DNA from: DATJKD01 sp963728295
GTDB lineage: Bacteria; Pseudomonadota; Gammaproteobacteria; Steroidobacterales; Steroidobacteraceae
NCBI GenBank assembly: GCA_963728295.1
Contig: CAVSKB010000006.1
Location: 186,001 to 250,000, forward strand
Length of the DNA: 64,000 bases
Direction: 5' to 3'
The translations under genes and the position numbers were made by a program. Positions 54,128 through 62,644 of this stretch are shown piece after piece. The first letter of the stretch is position 1, and each line of letters opens with the position of its first letter. Under the pieces are notes generated by a model that saw only the letters and a list, made by a program, of their open reading frames with translations, made no database searches and was not told the origin of the DNA.

Positions 54128-54586
54128 TCAGCGTGGCTCGATCGGGATCGCCGATATCTGCCCGGTTTCTTCGAGCACCGCCGTCTTGATTTCCTTCGGG
54201 TCCTCGTAGCCCAGCTTGCGCAACCCGGCATGGAGGTCGGCGAGCGAAAGGCCCTCACGCTCCATCCGGTGCCGATCGATCCTGCCGTCTTCGATGAGCA
54301 CGACCGGCCGCCCCCGGACCAGTTCCCGGACGAACCGGGAACGTGCGGACGCCAGGGCGATCAGTCGGTGTGCCGCAAATACGGTGACGACGAATACGAC
54401 GGCATTCAGCCGGCCCGGATCCAGCAACGCGCCCTGGATCACGACTGCCAGGGCGATCAACACCACGAGATCGAGCGTGGTCGTCTGACCCGCAAGGCGC
54501 TTGCCCGCGAGGCGCAGGATCGCGAGCAGTACCGCGTAATAGAGCAGTGCCATCCCGACCTGCAGAAGCACATCTTTCCAGGGCAT
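54128..54586 (-). CDS. DUF421 family membrane protein
   Basis: 152 residues: three N-terminal membrane helices (ALLYYAVLLAILRLAGKRL; TTLDLVVLIALAVVIQGAL; AVVFVVTVFAAHRLIAL), then a soluble DUF421 domain with RPVVLIEDGRID and the signature GYEDPKEIKTAVLEETGQIS. The family is of unknown function, related to spore-germination/YetF proteins. Convergent with accC. Confidence 0.88.
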   Translation of the reverse strand: MPWKDVLLQVGMALLYYAVLLAILRLAGKRLAGQTTTLDLVVLIALAVVIQGALLDPGRLNAVVFVVTVFAAHRLIALASARSRFVRELVRGRPVVLIEDGRIDRHRMEREGLSLADLHAGLRKLGYEDPKEIKTAVLEETGQISAIPIEPR

Positions 54587-54603
54587 GGCTTCGATCCTCG
54601 CAG

Positions 54604-55308
54604 TCAGGCCGTGCCGGCGCCTGGCTCGGGCAGACCGCGGCGGTGCTTTCCGCGCGGCCGGCGCTGCGGCGCAACGGCCTGGGGCACGCGCAGACCGTCG
54701 ATCAGCAGCTCCAGAGCGGTCTCCATCCTCGCCGGATCGTAGTCTCCCTCGGGGCCGGCGACCTGTTTGTCGAGATACAGGTGCTGGATGTCGTGGATCA
54801 CGAGCGATGTCCGATGAGGATCGATCTCGACCCGGAACACGCCCTGGGTGATCCCGCGCTGGATTACTTCCGCGAAGCGGCCGCGCCAGTCCCGGATGAT
54901 GCGGGGCAGGCTCGGAAGCCGCTCCTGGATCTCGCGATCGCGGTGTGCCATCAGCACGCGCAGCATCGGCGAATGCTCGGCGAACTCGAAGGACCCGCGA
55001 AACATGCTCGCGAGCTCGAGATCGGGCTGGTCACGGAAGCGCGCGGCCTGGTGCTCGGCAAACCCGGTCCAGGCGAGCAGCGTCTGCTCGATCACCGCGT
55101 CATAGAGCGCATCCTTGTGCCCAAAAAAAGCGAAGACGAGGGCCTTCGACACGCCGGCTTCCGCGGCGATCATGTCGACCGTGGTCTTGCGGAATCCGTG
55201 GCGCCCAAAGCATCGGTTCGCGGCGCCAAGCACCCGCCGCCGCCGCTCCTGTGACTGAAGCTGCCTGCGGCCGTCCACCGCGCCGTCGTCCATGGCCTTC
55301 TTCGTCAT
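54604..55308 (-). CDS. TetR family transcriptional regulator
   Basis: 234 residues. N-terminal HTH (RKTTVDMIAAEAGVSKALVF, with GHKDALYDAVIEQ) and a helical ligand-binding C-terminal domain, ending in a basic, low-complexity tail (RRPRGKHRRG). It probably controls the adjacent SDR and KstD genes, whose intergenic region has palindromes (56252-56294, 56361-56385). It precedes the SDR stop by 6 nt, on the same strand. Confidence 0.92.
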   Translation of the reverse strand: MTKKAMDDGAVDGRRQLQSQERRRRVLGAANRCFGRHGFRKTTVDMIAAEAGVSKALVFAFFGHKDALYDAVIEQTLLAWTGFAEHQAARFRDQPDLELASMFRGSFEFAEHSPMLRVLMAHRDREIQERLPSLPRIIRDWRGRFAEVIQRGITQGVFRVEIDPHRTSLVIHDIQHLYLDKQVAGPEGDYDPARMETALELLIDGLRVPQAVAPQRRPRGKHRRGLPEPGAGTA

Positions 55309-55314
55309 GGCCCC

Positions 55315-56151
55315 CTACAGACCGATCAGTTCCGCCATTCCGCTCATCCCGGCGCTGTAACCGCCGTCCACGGGGTAGTCGCCGCCGGTGCAGGCCGAGC
55401 CGTCGTCAGAGGCGAGCAGCAGCACCATCGGCACGATCTCGTCCATGCGCTCGCGATCTGGCCGCAAACGCGGCAGCACCCGGTAGGCCAGCTTCCCGGC
55501 GAGTGCGACCAGCTGATCGTCGCTCAGCACCTCCCTTGGGATGAGCGAGCGCCCGATCATCGGATTGCCAGCATCGGGGTTGACGATGTTGACGCGTATC
55601 CGGTGCCGCCCAAGCTCCAGGGCGGCGATCTTGGTCATCCCGCGCAACGCCCACTTGCTCGCGCCGTACGCGACCAGCCCCTGGTCGCCGGGAAACACGC
55701 CGTCGGTCGATCCGATGTTGACGATCGATCCTCCGCCGCGACGCTTCATGCCGGGCACGACGGCGCGCATGCCGAGGAAGGGTCCAACCTGATTGACGCG
55801 TACGACGCGCTCGTAGTCCGCGAGGCTCGTCTGCTCGAGCGGTGCCAGCACGAGCACGGCGGCATTGTTGATCAGGATGTCGATGCCGCCGAACCTCTGC
55901 TCCGCGAGCGCGACTGCGTGCGACCAGTGCGCCTCGTTGCCGACGTCGAGCTCGACAAAATCCGCCGCAGCGCCCAGCTCGCGGGCGACCGCCCTGCCCT
56001 GCTCCACCCGCACATCGCCGAGCAGCACGCACGCGCCCTCCGCGACGAATCGACGCGCGACAGCCTCGCCGGTGCCTTGCGCCGCCCCGGTGATGATCGC
56101 CACCTTGCCATCGAGCTTGCCCGCGGACGCGGACCGCACCTCAGCCGTCAT
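55315..56151 (-). CDS. short-chain dehydrogenase/reductase (hydroxysteroid dehydrogenase-like)
   Basis: 278 residues. Cofactor motif TGAAQGTG, NNAA, and active site VAYGASKWALRG (Tyr/Lys), with Ser in NIGSTDGVFPG. It resembles 3-alpha/20-beta-hydroxysteroid dehydrogenase-type SDRs, but without a substrate test this is loose. It diverges from the KstD-like gene, 277 nt away, consistent with a shared steroid-type pathway. Confidence 0.92.
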   Translation of the reverse strand: MTAEVRSASAGKLDGKVAIITGAAQGTGEAVARRFVAEGACVLLGDVRVEQGRAVARELGAAADFVELDVGNEAHWSHAVALAEQRFGGIDILINNAAVLVLAPLEQTSLADYERVVRVNQVGPFLGMRAVVPGMKRRGGGSIVNIGSTDGVFPGDQGLVAYGASKWALRGMTKIAALELGRHRIRVNIVNPDAGNPMIGRSLIPREVLSDDQLVALAGKLAYRVLPRLRPDRERMDEIVPMVLLLASDDGSACTGGDYPVDGGYSAGMSGMAELIGL

Positions 56152-56251
56152 GCAGCTCCCCTTCGACCGGCCTCAGTCGCAGCGTGGTCGCGCTCAGTAC
56201 CGGTACCCGAACTCTACCCCATCCACTTTTGGAGCCCCACGTACTTGGCTC

Positions 56252-56294
56252 ATTGATCATACGTGTAGCTTTTGATCAATCAGAGGGCTACACG
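56252..56294. promoter_or_regulatory. nested palindromes, likely operator
   Basis: ATTGATCA (56252-56259) with TGATCAAT (56273-56280), spacer 13. Interleaved with CGTGTAGC (56262-56269) and GCTACACG (56287-56294), spacer 17. Both pairs are perfect inverted repeats, suiting two binding sites for a dimeric regulator such as the adjacent TetR protein. Regulator identity is inference. Confidence 0.55.
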
Positions 56295-56360
56295 ACTTGC
56301 GGCCATGTCCTTCGTCGCGGCGGCAATGCAGCATTTCCGCCGAAGCAATTTGACACCAGT

Positions 56361-56385
56361 TGACCAGGACTGCCGATTCTGGTCA
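56361..56385. promoter_or_regulatory. inverted repeat TGACCAG/CTGGTCA
   Basis: TGACCAG (56361-56367) and CTGGTCA (56379-56385), perfect, with an 11-nt spacer. It lies 43 nt before the KstD-like start and follows the candidate -35 (56350-56355), where a bound regulator would block transcription. Confidence 0.5.
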
Positions 56386-56428
56386 TCTCGCTGGCGCGCG
56401 GTGACTGCGCTCGCCGTATGGGAGGCGG

Positions 56429-58120
56429 ATGAACGTTGTCGAGGCCGACGTTCTCGTAGCCGGCTCAGGCGCGGGAGGGATGACCGCGGCGCTGGTGGCC
56501 GCCGCCGCCGGCCAGCGGGTCATCCTGGTCGAGAAGGCGGAGCATTGGGGCGGCGCGTCCGCAACCTCGGGTGGATTCCTCTGGATCCCGGCCAGCCACC
56601 TCGCCGCCGCGCAAGGTGCCGACGATTCGCCGGAGGAGGCGTACACCTACCTCCGCCACGTGACCGATGCCCTCGTCACGGACGCCTCGATCCGCGCTTT
56701 CATCCATGGCGGGCGCGAGATGCTCGAGTGGCTCGAGCAGCATTCGGAAGTGCGCTACCGCTCGATTCCGTACACGGATTACCGCCCCACGATGCCCGGG
56801 GCGCGGCAGGGATTCCGTACCCACGACGTGCTGCCGATGGACGGCCAGCAACTGGGTGACCGGCTCGACACGCTGCGGCCGTCCGCACCCGCTGCGCTGC
56901 TCTTCAACAGGATCGCCTTCACCATGGACGATGTCTTTCCGCTGCTGCACAGGCCACCCGGCTGGCAGCGAGTCATGCTCAAGGTCCTGGCGCGCTATTA
57001 CCTCGACATCGGTCAGCGGCTCAAATCGCCACGCAACCGTTTTCTCGCCGCAGGCAACGCGCTGCTCGGCCGCCTGCGCGTCTCGCTCGACCGCCACGAC
57101 GTACCGGTCTGGCTGCGCTCACCATTGCGGGAGCTCGTCGTCGAGTCCGCGAGCGGCCGCGTCGCGGGCGCCATCGTCGAGCGCGAAGGCGAGTGCGTGC
57201 GCATAGCGACCCGGCTCGGGGTCATTCTTGCAACCGGCGGTTTCGAAGCGAATCCCGCACTGCGCCGCCGGTACCTGCCGGGCGCCTGGCACCCGCGCTG
57301 CAGTGGCTCGATCGACAGCAATACCGGCGACGGCACGCTGGCTGCGCACCGGATCGGCGCGGCACTCGGCAACATGGACTCGGCCTGGTGGGGTCCGATG
57401 CTGACGCTGCCCGATGAGCCGCGATCGCGCCTGCTCACCTTCGAGCGCGCCCTTCCCGGAAGCATCATCGTCAACCAGGCCGGACGGCGTTACATGAACG
57501 AGGCGATGGCCTACGACCTCGCCGGACGTCGCATGGTCGAGGCGGACGTACCGGGCGCCGGGACCGCGCCCTCGTGGTTCCTGTTCGACGAGCGCTACCG
57601 TCGCCGCTATCCCGTTGGACCGCTGATGCCCCGGATTCCCGTTCGCCTGCACCAGCGGGGACTGCGCGAGATCCTGATCCGGGCGGACCGCTGGAACGCT
57701 CTGGCGAAACGTGCAGGGCTGCCGGCGGCGGCGCTCGAACAGACGATCGAAGAATTCAACCGGCCTGCGGCTGCGGGGCGCGACCCGGCGTATGGCCGCG
57801 GGAGCAGCGCCTATGATCGGTTCTACGGCGACCCGAAGGTGCGTCCGAACCCGAATCTCGCTCCGCTCACGACGCCACCTTTCTATGCGATCCCGATCCA
57901 GCCAGGGGACATCGGCACGAATGGCGGACTGCGGACCAATGAGCACGCACAGGTGATGGACGAGCGAGCCCTGCCGATTGCCGGCCTGTACGCCACTGGC
58001 AACACCACGGCGAGCATGATGGGGCACTCCTATCCGGGCGCCGGTGCAACTCTGGGGCCGGCCATGACCTTCGGCTTCATCGCCGCGCGGCATGCCTGCG
58101 GCAGGAGTTCTCCCGCATGA
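56429..58120 (+). CDS. FAD-dependent dehydrogenase, 3-ketosteroid-delta1-dehydrogenase-like
   Basis: 563 residues. FAD motifs DVLVAGSGAGGMTAALVAA and EKAEHWGGASATSGGFLW at the N-terminus; C-terminal GLYATGNTTASMMGHSYPGA, the KstD-type end with the flavin-binding loop. It probably introduces a double bond next to a ketone, in steroid or similar catabolism, with a quinone acceptor. The catalytic Tyr set cannot be assigned confidently. The SnoaL-like gene overlaps its stop (ATGA), so these are co-translated. Confidence 0.88.
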   Translation: MNVVEADVLVAGSGAGGMTAALVAAAAGQRVILVEKAEHWGGASATSGGFLWIPASHLAAAQGADDSPEEAYTYLRHVTDALVTDASIRAFIHGGREMLEWLEQHSEVRYRSIPYTDYRPTMPGARQGFRTHDVLPMDGQQLGDRLDTLRPSAPAALLFNRIAFTMDDVFPLLHRPPGWQRVMLKVLARYYLDIGQRLKSPRNRFLAAGNALLGRLRVSLDRHDVPVWLRSPLRELVVESASGRVAGAIVEREGECVRIATRLGVILATGGFEANPALRRRYLPGAWHPRCSGSIDSNTGDGTLAAHRIGAALGNMDSAWWGPMLTLPDEPRSRLLTFERALPGSIIVNQAGRRYMNEAMAYDLAGRRMVEADVPGAGTAPSWFLFDERYRRRYPVGPLMPRIPVRLHQRGLREILIRADRWNALAKRAGLPAAALEQTIEEFNRPAAAGRDPAYGRGSSAYDRFYGDPKVRPNPNLAPLTTPPFYAIPIQPGDIGTNGGLRTNEHAQVMDERALPIAGLYATGNTTASMMGHSYPGAGATLGPAMTFGFIAARHACGRSSPA

Positions 58121-58518
58121 CCACCCAGCTCGCCGAAAACAAGCAGCTCATCGTGGACTACTTCTACGAGCAGACCGTGGCCGGTCTCGGCAGCGCGCTA
58201 CGCTATCTGTCCGACGGCGCGACCTGGTGGGTACCGGGACAGTGGGAGCTGAGCGGCACCTACACCAAGGACGAGCTCGCCGCGGCGATCGACCAGCTGC
58301 CGTACGACGGCTTTCTCGATTTCGAGATCGGCGAGCTGACCGCCGAAGCCAACCGCGTCGCCGCGGAGATCCGCGTCCGCGGCAAGCTCAAGGATGGCCG
58401 CCGCTTCGACTTCTGGATCCACTTTCTGTTCACGGTCGAGGCCGGGAAGATCACCTCGGTAAAGGAATATGTCGACAGCCAGTACACGCGGCAGTTGTTC
58501 TTCGGCGCTGCCACGTAA
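58117..58518 (+). CDS. SnoaL/NTF2-like protein
   Basis: 133 residues; ATG overlaps the KstD-like stop. Cone-shaped NTF2 fold pattern: KQLIVDYFYEQ (helix), DGATWWVPG, KDELAAAIDQL, then beta strands (AEIRVRGKLKDGRRFDFWIH) ending in KEYVDSQYTRQLFF. Possible roles are isomerase or hydratase, in line with steroid/terpenoid pathways. No KSI catalytic pair is certain. Confidence 0.82.
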   Translation: MTTQLAENKQLIVDYFYEQTVAGLGSALRYLSDGATWWVPGQWELSGTYTKDELAAAIDQLPYDGFLDFEIGELTAEANRVAAEIRVRGKLKDGRRFDFWIHFLFTVEAGKITSVKEYVDSQYTRQLFFGAAT

Positions 58519-58542
58519 AACCGCACTCGCACAGGAGCATGC

Positions 58543-58900
58543 ATGCCCAGGTACATCATGACGGTGCGCTCGAACCCGGTCGCGGGACGCGAAGCCGAAT
58601 ACAACGAGTGGTACGACAGGTATCACGTGCCCGACCTGCTCATGACGCCGACACTGATCGCCGCGCAGCGTTACCGGCTCGCGCCGGTCCAGCTGCCCGG
58701 ACTACCCCGGGTACGTGAAGCCCCGTCATTCCTACCTGGTCGTGTACGAGATCGAGACGGAAAGCCTCGAGAAGACCCGCGATCTACTCTGGAGCGCAGA
58801 GAACGTCGCCCGCATCCGGCCGTCGGACGCTTTTGACTCATCGAGCGTCGACTGCCAGTTCTTCACGCCGATCGGACCGCGGGTTATCCAGCAACGATAG
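58543..58900 (+). pseudogene. ABM/EthD-like small protein, frame interrupted once
   Basis: The first part (MPRYIMTVRSNPVAGREAEY, YDRYHVPDLLMTPTLIAAQR) continues after one extra base near 58690-58697 as PDYPGYVKPRHSYLVVYEIE and ESLEKTRDLLWSAENV. The result is ~118 residues of a dimeric alpha/beta-barrel type (conserved NEWYDRYHVPD). It follows the SnoaL-like gene in the cassette. Role unknown. The indel may be technical. Confidence 0.7.
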
Positions 58901-58951
58901 CCCGTCTCAGGCATCCTTCAGGCGGACTGGCGCGTGCGGGTTTCGCCGTAG

Positions 58952-59835
58952 ATGCCCGATCTCCAACTCACATTCGATGTCGGCTCTGCCGACCCGGCAC
59001 CGATCGAGGAGACGCTGACGTCGCTCGGCGCGACATCGGTCACCCTCGAGGACGCGGGCGACGATCCCGTTCTCGAGCCCGCCCCGGGCGAAACGCCCTT
59101 GTGGCCAACGGTCCGGCTCCGCGCCCTGTTTCAGGAGGATGCCGACCCGCGGGCAATCGAAGCCGGGCTCGTCGAGCTGCTGCCTCCGACGACACTGCTT
59201 CGCTTCGAATTGCTCGAAGACCGGCAATGGGAGCGCGAATGGCTGCGTGACTTCCACCCGATGCGCTTCGGCCGCCGCCTCTGGGTCTGTCCGGATGGGC
59301 AAGCCGCCGGTGACGCGAATGCGGTTCGCGTGGACGCTCGACCCGGGGCTCGCCTTTGGTACGGGAACCCATCCGACGACCGCCCTCTGCCTGGAGTGGC
59401 TCGATGGCTCGGAACTTCGAGGCTGCCGCGTCACCGACTACGGCTGTGGCTCCGGAATACTGGCCATCGCGGCGCTCAAGCTCGGGGCCGCGGAAGCGTT
59501 GGCCTACGACATCGACCCACAGGCGCGGCTGGCTACCCGCGACAACGCCGTACGCAATGGGAGTTGCAGACCGACTCACCATCGCCGCGACGGCACCACA
59601 GGAGCCCGAATCGTGCGACGTACTCGTTGCAAATATCCTGGCAGGACCCCTGACCGAGCTGGCTGACCGGTTCGCGACGCTGCTGCGGCCCGGGGGCCGG
59701 ATCGCGCTGTGCGGGCTCCTGCCCGAGCAGATCGAATCGGTCGCCGTAGCATATGGACCCTGGTTTATGATCGGCGCCACCACGGTTCGCGACGGCTGGG
59801 CGCTACTCAGCGGCAGCCGCGGACACATAACCTGA
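58952..59835 (+). CDS. prmA: ribosomal protein L11 methyltransferase PrmA (frame interrupted twice)
   Basis: A complete PrmA of ~294 residues lies in three frames. N-terminal substrate domain (MPDLQLTFDVGSADPAPIEE; WEREWLRDFHPMRFG), then DLDPGLAFGTGTHPTT with GLAFGTGTHP (family signature) and YGCGSGILAIAALKLGA (SAM motif I), then VADRLTIAA and DVLVANILAGPLTELAD. One extra base near 59336 and one G too many at 59559-59561 explain both breaks. It trimethylates L11. Canonically follows accC. Confidence 0.92.
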
Positions 59836-59839
59836 CGCA

Positions 59840-61247
59840 ATGTACTCCCAGTGTCCCAGTTGCCGGGCGCGGTTCCGCGTGAACGCCGCCACATTGCGCA
59901 CGGCCAATGGCCGCGCGCGCTGTGGTCACTGCGGCCACGCTTTCAACGTGCTCGATCAGCTGTCGGACGAGTTGCCCCGAATTCCCAAGTCCGCACCGCC
60001 AGAGACGACCCATTCGCACAAGCCGGCGGCGAACCCGCCGACGCTGACGGCGGCCGCGGACGCCGACACCGAAGCGGACCCGGCCGGCTTGCCGGAGCCG
60101 GATTGAGGAGGCCGAGAACCTCGAGGACTATCACTTTTCTGCCGAGGACATCGAGAAGGTGTTCATCGATGCGCGGGACTGGCAAAGACAGTTCGGCGGG
60201 CCGTCCGCCTCGCCCTCCTCTGCGCCGACCGAGCCACCGCCGGTCGAACACTCTGAATTCGTTGTAGAAGAACCCCAAGGCGTCGAGGACATCACGCTCG
60301 AGGGAGCGAAAGTCGAAATCGAAAGCGACACCGGGGAGTCCTGGCACCTCGAGGCCGAGTTCGAGGGCATCGACGACGAGAACATTGACGAGATTGACGA
60401 CCTCGATTCGACCAGCCGGCTGCAAACGCTCGAAAACGTCCCCGACTCGGCCTACCCCGACGAAGAGGAGCAGGCGCCTCTCGAGGACGACGACGAAACA
60501 CGCTTCTATCGCGCACTGATCGAAGGGCGGGAGCTCCCCGACCCCGTCGTTCCCGCCGCGGTTGCGACGCCCACTCCAGCTCCGACCACCGCGCCCGCGA
60601 TGGCCACCGCCGCACCGATGCACGCGGAGATCCGCCCGACACCGGCCGAACGCTGGAGCAAGGGCCGCCGCGCACCCGCAGTGGATGACGATCTCCCCGA
60701 TCTCGACCTGACCAGGGCCGCGCTGCCGCCGCGCCGCGGCCGCAGGTGGCTGGCGCTCGGTAGCCTGCTCCTTGCGCTCGCGCTTGCGGTGCAGGTCACT
60801 CATTACTATCGCCAGGTCATCGTCCGCCATCCGCAGGCGGGAGACGCGTTGCGCCGGATTTACGCGATGCTCGGACAGCCTCTGTCTCCCAATTGGGACC
60901 TGGACGCATTCGAAGTACGCCAATGGGGGCCGACCGTGGACATCGCGCCGGGGCAACCGCTTACCGTCCGCGCCAGCTTGACCAATCGCGCCGACCACGC
61001 CCAGCCCTATCCGCTGCTGCGTCTCGAGTTCGAGGATCGTTTCGGCGCCGGGGTCGCGCAGCGTGACTTCATGCCCGCGGAATACCTGAAGAGCGCGCCA
61101 CAAGCCGTTCGCCAGATCGCGGCGGGCGAGACGACCGAAGCCGAGTTGTCGGTGGTCGCGCCGGGCGGCGACGCCGTCGGTTACACGCTCGACATCTGCC
61201 TGCGCGAAGAAGCCTCGCGGATCCGATGCGCGCACGCTGACGGTTGA
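59840..61247 (+). CDS. zinc-ribbon/DUF3426 membrane protein (frame interrupted once)
   Basis: The N-terminal MJ0042 zinc ribbon (QCPSCRARFRV; RCGHCGHAF) is followed by a long acidic low-complexity linker, a membrane helix (WLALGSLLLALALAVQVTHYY) and the DUF3426 beta domain (ILGQP-like AMLGQPLSPNWDLDAFEV through AEYLKSAPQ). One extra T near 60104-60105 (PEPD then EEAENLEDYHF) splits it. Reconstructed length is ~468 residues. The position between prmA and dusB is conserved in gammaproteobacteria. Function unknown. Confidence 0.85.
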
Positions 61248-61255
61248 GCGCGGCA

Positions 61256-62242
61256 ATGCAGCTCGGTCCCTATCGACTCCATGGCCGCGTGCTGCTCGCG
61301 CCGATGGCGGGTGTCACTGACCTGCCCTTTCGCCGACTCTGCCGGCGGATGGGCGCGGCGCTCGCGGCCGGCGAGATGATCTCCGCCGACGAACGACTCT
61401 GGGATACCGAGCTGTCGCGCCGCCGCCGTGATCACACCGACGAGCCGGAGCCGCGCGTCGTGCAGATCGCCGGTGGCGATCCCGACTCGATGGCCGATGC
61501 TGCGCGCCGCAACGCAGACGCCGGCGCGCAGATCATCGATCTCAACATGGGATGCCCCGCCAAGAAGGTATGCAATCGCGACGCCGGTTCGGCGCTGCTG
61601 CGCGACGAGCCGCTGGTAGCACGCATCCTCGCGGCGGTCGTGTCCGCGGTGACGGTACCAGTGACATTGAAGATACGGACTGGATGGGACCGCGATTCCC
61701 GCAATGCCGTGCGGATTGCGCGTATCGCCGAGGACACGGGCATTGCGGCGCTGGCGATCCACGGCCGCACGCGCGCGTGCCGATTCGAGGGCGAGGCCGA
61801 GCACCGGACCATCGCCGAAGTCAAGCAGCACGTGCGGATCCCGCTGTTTGCGAATGGCGACATCGACTCGCCGGAGAAAGCCTGGCGCGTGATGCAGTGC
61901 AGCGGCGCCGACGGTGTGATGATCGGCCGCGCCGCACAAGGCCGGCCGTGGATCTTCCGCGAGATCGAGGCGCGCCTCGCCGATGATGCGGTGCCGCCGG
62001 CGCCGCGCGCCGTCGAAGTTGGTGCTATCATGCGCGCCCATTTGCGCGACCTTTACGCCTTTTACGGGGAGGCGGCGGGGGTCAGGATCGCGCGCAAACA
62101 CATCGGATGGTATTGCCGCGATCGCGCAGATGCGCAGCTCTTTCGTCAATCGGTGATGCAGGCATTGTCGGCAACGGCGCAACTCGAACTGGTGCGAGAG
62201 TATTTCGACACACTGGACGATGCGACCGCCGCCGCGGCCTGA
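61256..62242 (+). CDS. dusB: tRNA-dihydrouridine synthase B
   Basis: 328 residues from ATG 61256 (a TTG at 61244 is the alternative). FMN TIM barrel: LLAPMAGVTDLPFR, MGCPAKKVCNRDAGSALLRD with the catalytic Cys, HGRTRACRFEGEAE and NGDI. DusB reduces U17 in tRNA D-loops. fis follows 30 nt downstream, as in the enterobacterial dusB-fis operon. Confidence 0.95.
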   Translation: MQLGPYRLHGRVLLAPMAGVTDLPFRRLCRRMGAALAAGEMISADERLWDTELSRRRRDHTDEPEPRVVQIAGGDPDSMADAARRNADAGAQIIDLNMGCPAKKVCNRDAGSALLRDEPLVARILAAVVSAVTVPVTLKIRTGWDRDSRNAVRIARIAEDTGIAALAIHGRTRACRFEGEAEHRTIAEVKQHVRIPLFANGDIDSPEKAWRVMQCSGADGVMIGRAAQGRPWIFREIEARLADDAVPPAPRAVEVGAIMRAHLRDLYAFYGEAAGVRIARKHIGWYCRDRADAQLFRQSVMQALSATAQLELVREYFDTLDDATAAAA

Positions 62243-62272
62243 ATCATCGAGCAGAATCGGGGGTCGGTGCCA

Positions 62273-62569
62273 ATGGCGCCACGTAAGAAGATCAGGTCAC
62301 GACGCGACACAGTACGCAGCGCGACATTCAACGGCCGCAGCATTCCGCTGCGCACGCACACCGAGCAGGCGCTCGACAGCTACTTCACAAGCCTGAATGG
62401 CCATCGGCCGGGGCATCTCTACGACCTCGTGATGCGCGAGGTCGAGGAGCCGCTGTTCCGGGCCGTGCTCGGCTACGCCGAGGGCAACCAGAGCCGCGCC
62501 GCGGACATCCTCGGTATCAACCGCGGCACCTTGCGCAAGAAGCTCAAGAACTACGGCATCTCCGGCTGA
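62273..62569 (+). CDS. fis: DNA-binding protein Fis
   Basis: 98 residues from ATG 62273 (GTG 62267 also possible). The C-terminal HTH (RAADILGINRGTLRKKL, preceded by GNQS) and EEPLFRAVLGYAEGNQ are the Fis signature. Nucleoid-associated protein that activates rRNA/tRNA promoters and bends DNA. GGGGGT lies 8 nt before the ATG. Co-transcribed with dusB. Confidence 0.94.
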   Translation: MAPRKKIRSRRDTVRSATFNGRSIPLRTHTEQALDSYFTSLNGHRPGHLYDLVMREVEEPLFRAVLGYAEGNQSRAADILGINRGTLRKKLKNYGISG

Positions 62570-62644
62570 GGTGATGCCGGCCGAATCTGTCCGCGCCCGC
62601 CGTGATTGGCGGAGGCGCACGATTGTCGCTGCAGGGGACGCAAC

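Larger units (their letters stand above)
56152..56428. other. divergent regulatory region between the SDR and KstD-like genes
   Basis: 277 nt without a gene. Two nested palindromes and a further one (listed below) lie here. A TTGACA at 56350-56355 with CCGATT 17 nt on is a weak sigma-70 candidate for the KstD-like gene. The locally AT-richer stretch (56240-56290) suits a promoter and operator. Confidence 0.6.
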
